Positions 1 through 5,685 of a stretch of 7,453 bases of DNA are shown here, piece after piece (within the stretch, counting starts at the first letter, position 1; every line of letters begins with the position of its first letter). Made by a program: the position numbers and the translations under genes. The DNA lies in assembly GCA_017557715.1 (NCBI GenBank), contig JAFYYE010000120.1:1-7453 (forward strand), read 5' to 3'. The notes under the pieces are model-generated. The model was not told the origin of the DNA, did no database searches, and saw nothing but the letters and a program-made list of their open reading frames with translations. This stretch comes from Pseudobutyrivibrio sp. (GTDB taxonomy: Bacteria; Bacillota; Clostridia; Lachnospirales; Lachnospiraceae).

Positions 1-1
1 A

Positions 2-304
2 AATCTTGTTCAGATTGAAGGAGTAGATTATATATCTGTGCATCCTACATTCCTTTATGAGTCATTGTGGAATCTTGGATTATTAATTATCATGCTTCTA
101 ATGAGAAAGAAAAAGAAGTTTGACGGACAGATTTTCTTTACATACTTGGTAGGTTATGGATTGGGACGCTTCTGGATTGAAGGCATTCGCACAGACCAAC
201 TTAAGCTTTGGAATACGAATATTCCAGTTTCACAGTTGCTTGCAGCTATTCTTGTGGTTCTGGGAACAGGATTATTTGTATATAATTTAAAGAAAAATGA
301 TTAA
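2..304 (+). CDS. lgt: Prolipoprotein diacylglyceryl transferase, C-terminal part (5' truncated by window edge)
   Basis: This is the last 100 codons of Lgt, the polytopic membrane enzyme that moves diacylglycerol from phosphatidylglycerol to the lipobox cysteine of prelipoproteins. The open frame runs in from the window edge with no stop, so the GTG at 38 is an internal valine codon and not a start. Seen directly: the Lgt-type HPTFLYESLWN motif (about residues 14-24 of the fragment), then a hydrophobic helix, a short lysine-rich loop, and the hallmark GRFWIEGIRTDQL, which holds the conserved family arginine. A final hydrophobic helix follows (NIPVSQLL through LFVYNL) with a short charged tail, the normal end for this family. 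It is followed by a terminator and so probably belongs to a different transcription unit from the dcw genes. The family assignment is firm; only the 5' end is missing. Confidence 0.95.
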   Translation, partial: NLVQIEGVDYISVHPTFLYESLWNLGLLIIMLLMRKKKKFDGQIFFTYLVGYGLGRFWIEGIRTDQLKLWNTNIPVSQLLAAILVVLGTGLFVYNLKKND

Positions 305-328
305 AATTGTATTTTTTCAAGAACAATC

Positions 329-360
329 AAAGGCATTGGACATTCCAATGTCTTTTTTTT
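329..360 (+). terminator. Rho-independent terminator after lgt
   Basis: GGCATTGGA (332-340) pairs with TCCAATGTC (344-352) across a CAT loop, giving nine pairs including one G-U. Three A-T pairs at the base (329-331 with 353-355) can extend the stem. Eight consecutive T residues follow (353-360). It starts about 25 nt after the lgt stop codon and lies upstream of the mraZ promoter region, so it should insulate the dcw operon from lgt transcription. Confidence 0.9.
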
Positions 361-461
361 ATGCAAATTTTTACATATTTAGTGTTATTTGTGGGTGAAG
401 CCACCACTTTACACCACATATGGTGATTATTGAAAAACACTGAATTTTCAAGGTTTTCGGG

Positions 462-490
462 TTGCGTAACAGGGTGGATTAGTATAAAAT
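462..490 (+). promoter_or_regulatory. Candidate sigma-A-type promoter for the mraZ operon
   Basis: TTGCGT at 462-467 could be a -35 element (three of six matches to TTGACA). TAAAAT at 485-490 could be a -10 element (five of six), with a 17-nt spacer. An overlapping alternative -10, TATAAA at 483-488, leaves a 15-nt spacer. Transcription would begin near 496-498, right at the first MraZ-like box. No better -35/-10 pair was seen between the lgt terminator and mraZ. The weak -35 makes this moderate; its position just upstream of the repeats is the stronger argument. Confidence 0.5.
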
Positions 491-497
491 GTAGTTA

Positions 498-535
498 AAA
501 GTGGAGGAAAGTGGAATAAAAGTGTCACAAAGTGG
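498..535 (+). promoter_or_regulatory. Probable MraZ operator: four phased AAAGTG[G/T] boxes
   Basis: Four direct repeats are visible: AAAGTGG at 498-504, AAAGTGG at 508-514, AAAGTGT at 519-525 and AAAGTGG at 529-535. Start-to-start spacing is 10, 11 and 10 nt, about one helical turn. MraZ proteins are known to bind tandem short G-rich boxes in front of their own operon; the form I recall for Mollicutes is AAAGTG[T/G] with 3-nt linkers, which these boxes match closely. They lie just downstream of the candidate -10 and upstream of the mraZ start, which fits autoregulation of the whole operon. That MraZ binds here is inferred. Confidence 0.82.
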
Positions 536-562
536 TTGATTTGGAGACGGTCTGCCATTTGG

Positions 563-571
563 AAAGGAGGG
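563..571 (+). promoter_or_regulatory. Strong Shine-Dalgarno that fixes the mraZ start
   Basis: AAAGGAGGG ends 8 nt before the ATG at 580. The mraZ frame stays open upstream to a GTG at 532, but that GTG lies inside the fourth MraZ-like box and has no properly spaced ribosome binding site. The extra 16 residues also resemble nothing in the family, so the ATG at 580 is taken as the start. Confidence 0.88.
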
Positions 572-579
572 AGTGTCTC

Positions 580-1011
580 ATGTTCATGGGCGAATACAGT
601 CACAATTTAGACGCGAAGAATCGTCTTATTATGCCTGCTAAGTTTCGTGAGCAGTTAGGAGATCACTTCGTTGCAACAAAGGGACTTGATGGATGCCTTT
701 TCGTTTATCCACTTAGTGAATGGGAAAGTATTGAAGAAAAGTTCCGAGAGATTCCACGTACTTCAAAGGATGCTAGAAAGTTCTCAAGATTCTTCTTTGC
801 AGGTGCTGCAGAGTGTGACATAGATAAGCAGGGAAGAGTTCTTATTCCAGCTACATTAAAAGAATACGCTGGAATTGATAAAGAGGTTGTTTCCGTAGGC
901 GTTCTTAACAGAATTGAAATTTGGTCTAAGGAACGCTGGGCAGAGGAAGGAACCTATGATGATATGGATGAGATAGCAGAGCACATGGCTGAGCTCGGAC
1001 TTGGACTATAG
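580..1011 (+). CDS. mraZ: MraZ, dcw operon transcriptional regulator
   Basis: MraZ is a DNA-binding protein of the SpoVT/AbrB-like fold that forms rings of subunits and regulates its own operon. The product from ATG 580 is 143 residues, a typical length for Firmicute MraZ. It opens with MFMGEYSHNLDAKNRLIMPA, the classic N-terminus. Two AbrB-like halves are visible, each with the family D-x-x-x-R signature: DAKNR at residues 11-15 and DKQGR at 82-86. Between them lies DARKFSRFFFAGAAE (64-78), and the second half continues with GVLNRIEIWSKERW (107-120). The C-terminus is short and acidic. It is first in the operon, directly downstream of the AAAGTG[G/T] boxes it probably binds. It ends in tandem TAG TAA stops, 33 nt before rsmH. 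A longer form from GTG 532 is possible on paper but poorly supported. Confidence 0.96.
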   Translation: MFMGEYSHNLDAKNRLIMPAKFREQLGDHFVATKGLDGCLFVYPLSEWESIEEKFREIPRTSKDARKFSRFFFAGAAECDIDKQGRVLIPATLKEYAGIDKEVVSVGVLNRIEIWSKERWAEEGTYDDMDEIAEHMAELGLGL

Positions 1012-1044
1012 TAACAGCATCTTATTTAGGAGAGTAAATAATTA

Positions 1045-1986
1045 ATGGAATTCAATCATTACTCAGTTCTCTTACATGAGACAGTAGACAATTTGAATAT
1101 TAAGCCTGATGGAATATATGTTGACGGTACATTAGGCGGAGGCGGTCACTCATTTGAGATAGCTAGCCATTTGACAACTGGTCATCTATATGGATTTGAT
1201 CAGGACACCGATGCCCTTAAGGCGGCTGGGGAGAGGCTTGCTTGTTACGGGGATAAGGTCACCAGGATTCATAGTAATTATGAGTTCATGAAGGACCGAC
1301 TTGCGGAACTCGGTGTCACAAAGGTGGATGGCATAATGCTAGACCTTGGAGTATCAAGCTTCCAGTTGGATGAGGCCGACAGAGGTTTCACCTACCGAGT
1401 AGACGATGCACCTCTTGATATGCGTATGGACAAGGATAATCCTATGACGGCTGCAGATATTGTTAATACATATTCTGAAGAGGATTTAACCAGAGTCTTA
1501 TACACATATGGAGAGGAGAAGTTCTCGAAGCAAATTGTTAAGAACATTCTCAAGGAAAGAGAAAAAGCTCCAATTTTAACAGCCGGACAGTTGAATAAAA
1601 TTATAGCTGAAAGCATTCCTAAGAAAGCACAGGTAGGACAGGGACATCCTTCAAAGAGAACCTACCAGGCTCTTAGAATCGAGTTAAACAGAGAATTAAC
1701 AGTTCTCGAAGATCATATAGACGATATGATTGATTTACTTAATCCAGGCGGAAGATTATGCATCATTACCTTCCATTCACTGGAGGATAGAATTACAAAA
1801 GTGGCCTTCAAGAGAAATGAAGACCCATGCACATGCCCAAAGAATTTCCCAGTTTGTGTATGTGGAAAGAAATCAAAGGGAAAAGTTATTACTAGAAAAC
1901 CTATTTTACCTAGTGATGAAGAGCTTGAAGCAAATTCTCGCTCAAAGAGTGCGAAGCTTCGAGTTTTTGAACGTGGCGATGAATAA
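1045..1986 (+). CDS. rsmH: 16S rRNA (cytosine1402-N4)-methyltransferase RsmH
   Basis: RsmH (MraW) is a cytoplasmic SAM-dependent enzyme that N4-methylates C1402 in the decoding centre of 16S rRNA. The 313-residue product has the normal family length. Seen in order: the SAM-binding loop DGTLGGGGHS (27-36); an acidic motif FDQD (51-54); MLDLGVSSFQLDEADRGF (98-115), a hallmark block; APLDMRMD (122-129); GHPSKRTYQALRIELNREL (200-218); and GGRLCIITFHSLEDRITK (235-252). A four-cysteine cluster, C262/C264 and C271/C273 (CxC-x6-CxC), precedes the basic C-terminus and is common in Firmicute members. AGGAGA at 1028-1033 is the ribosome binding site, 11 nt before the ATG. Codons around 1201-1320 are GC-richer than the rest of the gene. 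It sits second in the operon, as is usual for dcw clusters. Confidence 0.97.
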   Translation: MEFNHYSVLLHETVDNLNIKPDGIYVDGTLGGGGHSFEIASHLTTGHLYGFDQDTDALKAAGERLACYGDKVTRIHSNYEFMKDRLAELGVTKVDGIMLDLGVSSFQLDEADRGFTYRVDDAPLDMRMDKDNPMTAADIVNTYSEEDLTRVLYTYGEEKFSKQIVKNILKEREKAPILTAGQLNKIIAESIPKKAQVGQGHPSKRTYQALRIELNRELTVLEDHIDDMIDLLNPGGRLCIITFHSLEDRITKVAFKRNEDPCTCPKNFPVCVCGKKSKGKVITRKPILPSDEELEANSRSKSAKLRVFERGDE

Positions 1987-1999
1987 TTAAGAATTAATT

Positions 2000-2018
2000 A
2001 CTAGTTTGAGAGGCTAGT
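2000..2018 (+). other. Short inverted repeat in the rsmH-ftsL gap
   Basis: ACTAG (2000-2004) and CTAGT (2014-2018) are exact inverted repeats around a 9-nt loop, a few nucleotides upstream of the ftsL ribosome binding site. The stem is only 5 bp and no T-tract follows, so it is not a terminator. It may be chance. Confidence 0.25.
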
Positions 2019-2034
2019 TATTGAGGATAGAGAT

Positions 2035-2523
2035 ATGCAGGAGTTAAAGACTTACTATTACAACGATGGCAATGCCGTCCGCAAAGAGACTGATTATCAA
2101 ATGCGTCCGGTTAGAAGTTTGCCTGATCGCAAGCAGCGCGAGCGCGAAATGCGAGAAGCAGCTTTACTTCACCAGAAGATTACAGATAGAAGACGTGCGG
2201 CAGCCCTTAGAAAAAATAGACTTTTAACAGGTTATATGATTTTTGCAGTTGCACTTACTTGCTTTATGTTAGTTGGATATGTTGCACTTCAGACAAACGT
2301 TACTACCAGAATGAGCCATATTGCAAGTATGGAAAATGAACTTTCAACTATCAACGCTGATAATAGCGCAGCAGAAAGTCGTATAGCTACAAATACTAAT
2401 CTTTCAGAAATAAAGGATAAGGCAATAAACGATTTAGGAATGGTGTATGCAACTAGCAACCAAATAGTGTATTATAATGTAGATGGCTCAGATTACATGA
2501 GTCAATACAAGGATATACCATAG
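2035..2523 (+). CDS. ftsL: FtsL-like bitopic septum protein
   Basis: FtsL-family proteins are small bitopic membrane proteins that pair with DivIC/FtsB and, together with FtsQ/DivIB, support the septal synthase FtsW-PBP. The 162-residue product has a cytoplasmic N-terminus of about 62 residues, very rich in Arg and Lys from about 24 onward. One transmembrane helix follows (about 64-86, GYMIFAVALTCFMLVGYVAL). The outer segment is helical and probably coiled coil (about 90-132), ending in an NDLGMVYATSNQIVYY block (132-147) typical of clostridial FtsL-like proteins. GAGGA at 2023-2027 is the ribosome binding site, 7 nt before the ATG. The position between rsmH and the PBP gene is the classic ftsL place. 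Sequence conservation in this family is poor, so the assignment rests on topology, the C-terminal motif and synteny. At 162 residues it is longer than B. subtilis FtsL (about 117), mainly in the cytoplasmic part. Confidence 0.83.
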   Translation: MQELKTYYYNDGNAVRKETDYQMRPVRSLPDRKQREREMREAALLHQKITDRRRAAALRKNRLLTGYMIFAVALTCFMLVGYVALQTNVTTRMSHIASMENELSTINADNSAAESRIATNTNLSEIKDKAINDLGMVYATSNQIVYYNVDGSDYMSQYKDIP

Positions 2524-2538
2524 GGAAGAAAATGCGTA

Positions 2539-4596
2539 ATGCCTAGTGATAGAAAACGAAGAAGAATAAAACCTAATAAAAAAATTTTTAAAAGAATGCA
2601 AAGAAAACTCTGGCTGGTTTTTGGAGTTGTTTGTATTCTTTTTGTTGTTCTAATAGGTCGCATTATGTACATTCAGTACACCAGCGGCGATAAATACGAG
2701 AAGATTGTTTTGGCACAGCAAAAGTACGACAGTACAATCATTCCATTCCAAAGAGGAAATATTGTTGACGCCAGAGGAACAGTTCTTGCTACCAGCGTGG
2801 ACGTTTATAATGTTATTCTTGATAGCAAGGTGTTGAACGAAACAGAGAAAAAGAAAGAGGGAAGTATTTCTGCTACAGTTAATCTGGTAAGCGAGTGTTT
2901 TCCTGAAATAGAAAAAGAAAAGATTCGTAACCAGTTAGAGGAACACCCTAAGTCACAGTATTTCGTTTTGGCAAAAAAGGTTCCTTACGAAGAAATGTCA
3001 AAGTTCCAGGAAATGATGGATGATGAAAATCATAAAGGAACTATTTATGGCATTTGGTTTGAAAAAGAATACATAAGGCAATATCCATACGGAAGCCTTG
3101 CGGCAGCCACTATTGGTTACGCCAGCAGCGGTAATGTAGGTGTTATTGGTCTTGAAAATAAATATTCAAATATTTTAAATGGTGTCAATGGACGTACTTA
3201 TGGATATTTGAATTCCGCTAGCACTTTAGAGCAGACTACCATCGATGCAACAAATGGTAATAATATCGTTTTGTCATTGGATGTAAATATCCAGACTATT
3301 GCTGAAAATGCCATTAAGGATTGGAACGAAAAGACCATGGTTCAGTACAATGCAGATCATCCTGATGAGCCAGAGTATCAAGGCTCTCTTCACACAGCAG
3401 CTCTTGTGATGAATCCAAATACTGGCGAGATTCTTGCCATGGCACAGTATCCGTCCTTCGATTTAAATAATCCAAGAGATTTATCTGCTTATTATACAGA
3501 AGAGCAATTGGCTGAGATGTCAGCGGATGACAAAATGGATCAGCTGAACAAGATTTGGCAGAATTTTGCAATAACATACACTTACGAGCCGGGTTCCACC
3601 TTCAAGCCATTTACAGTGGCTATGGGATTAGAAACCGGAGCACTTAACGGAAACGAAACATATTTCTGTGATGGTGGTGAGATGATTTCTGGATATCCTA
3701 AGCTGGTAAAGTGCGTTGCCCATAAAAAGGGTGGTCATGGTACACAGACTATTGCACAGGCTCTTTCAAATTCCTGCAACGATGCATTGATGCAAATGGT
3801 TCGCGTTATTGGAGCCGACACATTTGCTGAATATCAATCAGTTTTTGGATTTGGACAAAAGACTGGCATAGATCTTACTGGTGAGGCCAGCACAGCAGGT
3901 CTTATTTATAGCAAAGATGATTTACATTCGGCAATCAACCTTGCAACTAATTCCTTTGGACAGAACTTTAACACCACAATGATTCAGCTCGGAACAGGAT
4001 TCTGTTCTCTTATAAATGGTGGAAAGCTCTACGAGCCACATTTAGTAAAGAAGATTACCGATTCAAATGGAAATACAGTTAGCGAGATAGAGCCAACACT
4101 TCTTAAGAAGACAGTTTCTAAAGAAGTTAGTGATATACTTAAAGAATACCTGCACTATGTTGTTTCAGATGGAACTGGAAAGACAGCAGGGGTAAACGGA
4201 TATACAATTGGTGGTAAGACAGGTACAGCTGAGAAATTACCTCGAGGCAATCATAAATACTTAGTTTCCTTCATTGGTTTTGCACCAGTTGAAGATCCAC
4301 AGCTTGTTGTATATGTAATTGTTGATGAACCAGGTGTTGGTGCCGAGGGTGATAACCAGGCCCACAGTAGCTTTGCTCAGGAAATAGTTCATAATATTTT
4401 TGAGCAGGCTTTGCCATATATGGGCGTTGAATCTTCTCTAACAGAAGAAGAGGAAGCTAGCGCTGCAGCTGCTCTTACAGAAGCTGCACAGCAGAGCGAG
4501 CCAGATGAAGGCGTAGCGGAAGATACCCCAGAAGGTGGCGAGTCCACAGCTGACCCGTCGTCTACACCTGACAATGGTAACGAAGAGAACAATTAA
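2539..4596 (+). CDS. ftsI: Class B penicillin-binding protein (FtsI/SpoVD-type peptidoglycan transpeptidase)
   Basis: This is a monofunctional D,D-transpeptidase that cross-links septal peptidoglycan outside the membrane, working with a SEDS glycosyltransferase such as FtsW. The 685-residue product has a basic N-terminus, one membrane anchor (about 24-46), a dimerisation domain opening with RGNIVDARGTVLATS (72-86), and a transpeptidase domain from about 285. Catalytic motifs are intact: S353-T-F-K356 (in YEPGSTFKPFT), S412-C-N414 and K560-T-G-T563. Cysteines at 377, 392 and 413 lie near the active site, as in SpoVD-type enzymes. After about residue 625 there is no PASTA domain; instead residues 631-685 are low complexity with 17 acidic and no basic residues. 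AGGGAAG at 2522-2528 is the ribosome binding site, 10 nt before the ATG, and the gene starts 15 nt after ftsL. Whether it serves vegetative division (FtsI/PbpB) or sporulation (SpoVD) cannot be settled from sequence; as the only PBP seen here, a division role is likelier. Confidence 0.93.
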   Translation: MPSDRKRRRIKPNKKIFKRMQRKLWLVFGVVCILFVVLIGRIMYIQYTSGDKYEKIVLAQQKYDSTIIPFQRGNIVDARGTVLATSVDVYNVILDSKVLNETEKKKEGSISATVNLVSECFPEIEKEKIRNQLEEHPKSQYFVLAKKVPYEEMSKFQEMMDDENHKGTIYGIWFEKEYIRQYPYGSLAAATIGYASSGNVGVIGLENKYSNILNGVNGRTYGYLNSASTLEQTTIDATNGNNIVLSLDVNIQTIAENAIKDWNEKTMVQYNADHPDEPEYQGSLHTAALVMNPNTGEILAMAQYPSFDLNNPRDLSAYYTEEQLAEMSADDKMDQLNKIWQNFAITYTYEPGSTFKPFTVAMGLETGALNGNETYFCDGGEMISGYPKLVKCVAHKKGGHGTQTIAQALSNSCNDALMQMVRVIGADTFAEYQSVFGFGQKTGIDLTGEASTAGLIYSKDDLHSAINLATNSFGQNFNTTMIQLGTGFCSLINGGKLYEPHLVKKITDSNGNTVSEIEPTLLKKTVSKEVSDILKEYLHYVVSDGTGKTAGVNGYTIGGKTGTAEKLPRGNHKYLVSFIGFAPVEDPQLVVYVIVDEPGVGAEGDNQAHSSFAQEIVHNIFEQALPYMGVESSLTEEEEASAAAALTEAAQQSEPDEGVAEDTPEGGESTADPSSTPDNGNEENN

Positions 4597-4600
4597 AAAA

Positions 4601-4704
4601 TTTAAGTGAGCTGGTAGCTCACAAGCTCTAATATTTCTAAAGCGAAGCTTTCTTCAGCTGAGCGTAGAAATCATTAGGCTTGTGAGTGTAACCAGCGGAC
4701 TAAA
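4601..4704 (+). repeat. Large imperfect palindrome / long hairpin between the PBP gene and mraY
   Basis: Almost the whole 123-nt gap folds on itself. Pairs, outside in: TTT 4601-4603 with AAA 4702-4704; AGT 4605-4607 with ACT 4699-4701; GCTGGT 4610-4615 with ACCAGC 4691-4696; CTCACAAGC 4618-4626 with GCTTGTGAG 4678-4686; CTAAT 4628-4632 with ATTAG 4673-4677; ATTTCTA 4633-4639 with TAGAAAT 4665-4671; GC 4642-4643 with GC 4662-4663; a tandem G-A mismatch (4644-4645 with 4660-4661); AGCT 4646-4649 with AGCT 4656-4659; loop TTCTTC. That is about 39 Watson-Crick pairs broken only by small bulges and internal loops. No T-tract follows, so it is not an ordinary terminator. The mraY ribosome binding site at 4708-4712 stays outside the stem. 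Possible identities are a MITE-like or REP-like dispersed repeat, or an mRNA processing or stability element; the sequence alone does not decide. Confidence 0.8.
4606..4622 (+). other. Short perfect hairpin, alternative to the long palindrome
   Basis: GTGAGCT (4606-4612) is the exact reverse complement of AGCTCAC (4616-4622) with a GGT loop, a 7-bp stem starting 9 nt after the PBP stop codon. It uses bases 4610-4615 and 4618-4622, which the large palindrome also needs, so the two folds exclude each other. It would form first during transcription. No U-tract follows. Confidence 0.6.
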
Positions 4705-4719
4705 GATAGGAGTTATATT

Positions 4720-5667
4720 ATGTTAGAAGTTTTTATACCTATGGTAGTTGCATTTTTTATAGTTATTGCACTGGCCCCAGTGTGCATCCCACTTTTGAGA
4801 CGTCTCAAGATGGGAAACACTGAGCGCGAATACATCAAAGAGCATAAGGCTAAGAACGGTACTCCTTCTATGGGTGGCATTATGATTCTTATTGCTTTTG
4901 CAGTAGTTGGTCTGTTTTTCGCAAGAAAGGCACCTCACATTTATCCAATTGTATTTCTTACATTAGGTTTTGGCGTGCTTGGATTTATTGATGATTTACT
5001 TAAGGCTTTAAAGCGTAGTTCAGACGGTCTTAAGGCTTGGCAGAAAATGCTTGGACAGATTCTTTTGACAACAGGCTTTGCTGTTTACATGGTGAAGTTT
5101 TCTGATGTGTCATTAGAGATTAGAATTCCAGCAACAGGTGCTTTTGTAGATATTAGCTGGCTTGCTATTCCACTTTTATTTTTAGCAGTGCTTGGTACAG
5201 TTAACGGTGCAAATTTTACAGATGGTCTTGATGGTCTTGCTACTTCCGTTACTCTTGCGATTGCAGGCTTCTGGGGATTAGTTGCAATTCATCTTGCTTC
5301 TGATATCACTCCAGCAATTGCCGGTATGATAGGAGCACTTTTTGGTTTCTTAATGTTTAATGTTCATCCAGCTAAGATTTTCATGGGCGATACAGGTTCA
5401 CTTGCACTTGGAGCATTTGTAGTATCAGTAGCATACACACTTCAGATGCCAATCTTTATTATTGTTGTTGCTCTTATTTATCTTGCTGAAGTTTTATCTG
5501 TTATCCTTCAGGTGGGATATTTCAAGCTTACACATGGTAAGCGTATTTTCAGAATGGCACCTATTCACCATCATTATGAGCTTGGTGGATGGTCAGAGGT
5601 AAAGGTAGTAGCAGTGTTTACTACAGTTACAATTTTCTTATGCACATTTGCATACTTTTTGGTATAG
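4720..5667 (+). CDS. mraY: Phospho-N-acetylmuramoyl-pentapeptide transferase MraY
   Basis: MraY is the polytopic inner-membrane enzyme that joins UDP-MurNAc-pentapeptide to undecaprenyl phosphate, forming lipid I, the first membrane step of peptidoglycan synthesis. The 315-residue product has normal family length, with about ten hydrophobic segments. Seen in order: GTPSMGGIMIL (47-57); the paired aspartates D91-D92 in GFIDDLLKALKR; NGANFTDGLDGLAT (162-175), the family signature; FMGDTGSLALGA (221-232); and the cytoplasmic histidine loop MAPIHHHYELGGWSE (279-293). All the conserved acidic residues I would expect are present. AGGAG at 4708-4712 lies 7 nt before the ATG and just outside the upstream palindrome. 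It is separated from the PBP gene by 123 nt, the largest gap inside this operon, and murE and murF are missing from that position. It is followed 18 nt later by ftsW, with no murD between. Confidence 0.97.
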   Translation: MLEVFIPMVVAFFIVIALAPVCIPLLRRLKMGNTEREYIKEHKAKNGTPSMGGIMILIAFAVVGLFFARKAPHIYPIVFLTLGFGVLGFIDDLLKALKRSSDGLKAWQKMLGQILLTTGFAVYMVKFSDVSLEIRIPATGAFVDISWLAIPLLFLAVLGTVNGANFTDGLDGLATSVTLAIAGFWGLVAIHLASDITPAIAGMIGALFGFLMFNVHPAKIFMGDTGSLALGAFVVSVAYTLQMPIFIIVVALIYLAEVLSVILQVGYFKLTHGKRIFRMAPIHHHYELGGWSEVKVVAVFTTVTIFLCTFAYFLV

Positions 5668-5685
5668 GGGAGTTAATTTAGTTTT

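Noticed and set aside
370..435. Other -35-like hexamers (TTTACA at 370 and 408, TTGAAA at 430)
   Set aside because: None has a plausible -10 element 16-18 nt downstream.
503..539. GGAGG at 503-507 followed by GTG 522, a possible five-codon leader peptide
   Set aside because: The GGAGG is part of the spacing between operator boxes, the gap to the GTG is 14 nt, and the product is too short and featureless.
532..579. Upstream GTG start giving MraZ 16 extra residues
   Set aside because: The GTG lies within the fourth MraZ-like box, has no properly spaced ribosome binding site, and the added residues do not resemble MraZ; ATG 580 has a strong AAAGGAGGG.
1730..1990. Open frame of 86 codons on the + strand inside rsmH
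   Set aside because: It is wholly covered by the conserved C-terminal half of rsmH in another frame and shows no recognisable features.
2532..2546. Four-codon ORF (ATG CGT AAT GCC TAG) overlapping the PBP start
   Set aside because: Out of frame, no independent ribosome binding site, and a product that short is expected by chance; the ATG at 2539 carries the conserved gene.
3314..3577. Minus-strand open frames inside the PBP gene, and similar ones within rsmH, the PBP tail and mraY
   Set aside because: Each is antisense to a gene with intact family motifs and lacks a convincing start region or protein features.
4601..4704. The long palindrome as a Rho-independent terminator
   Set aside because: No T-tract follows either the full stem or the short hairpin, and mraY-ftsW downstream show no obvious promoter of their own, so transcription probably reads through.
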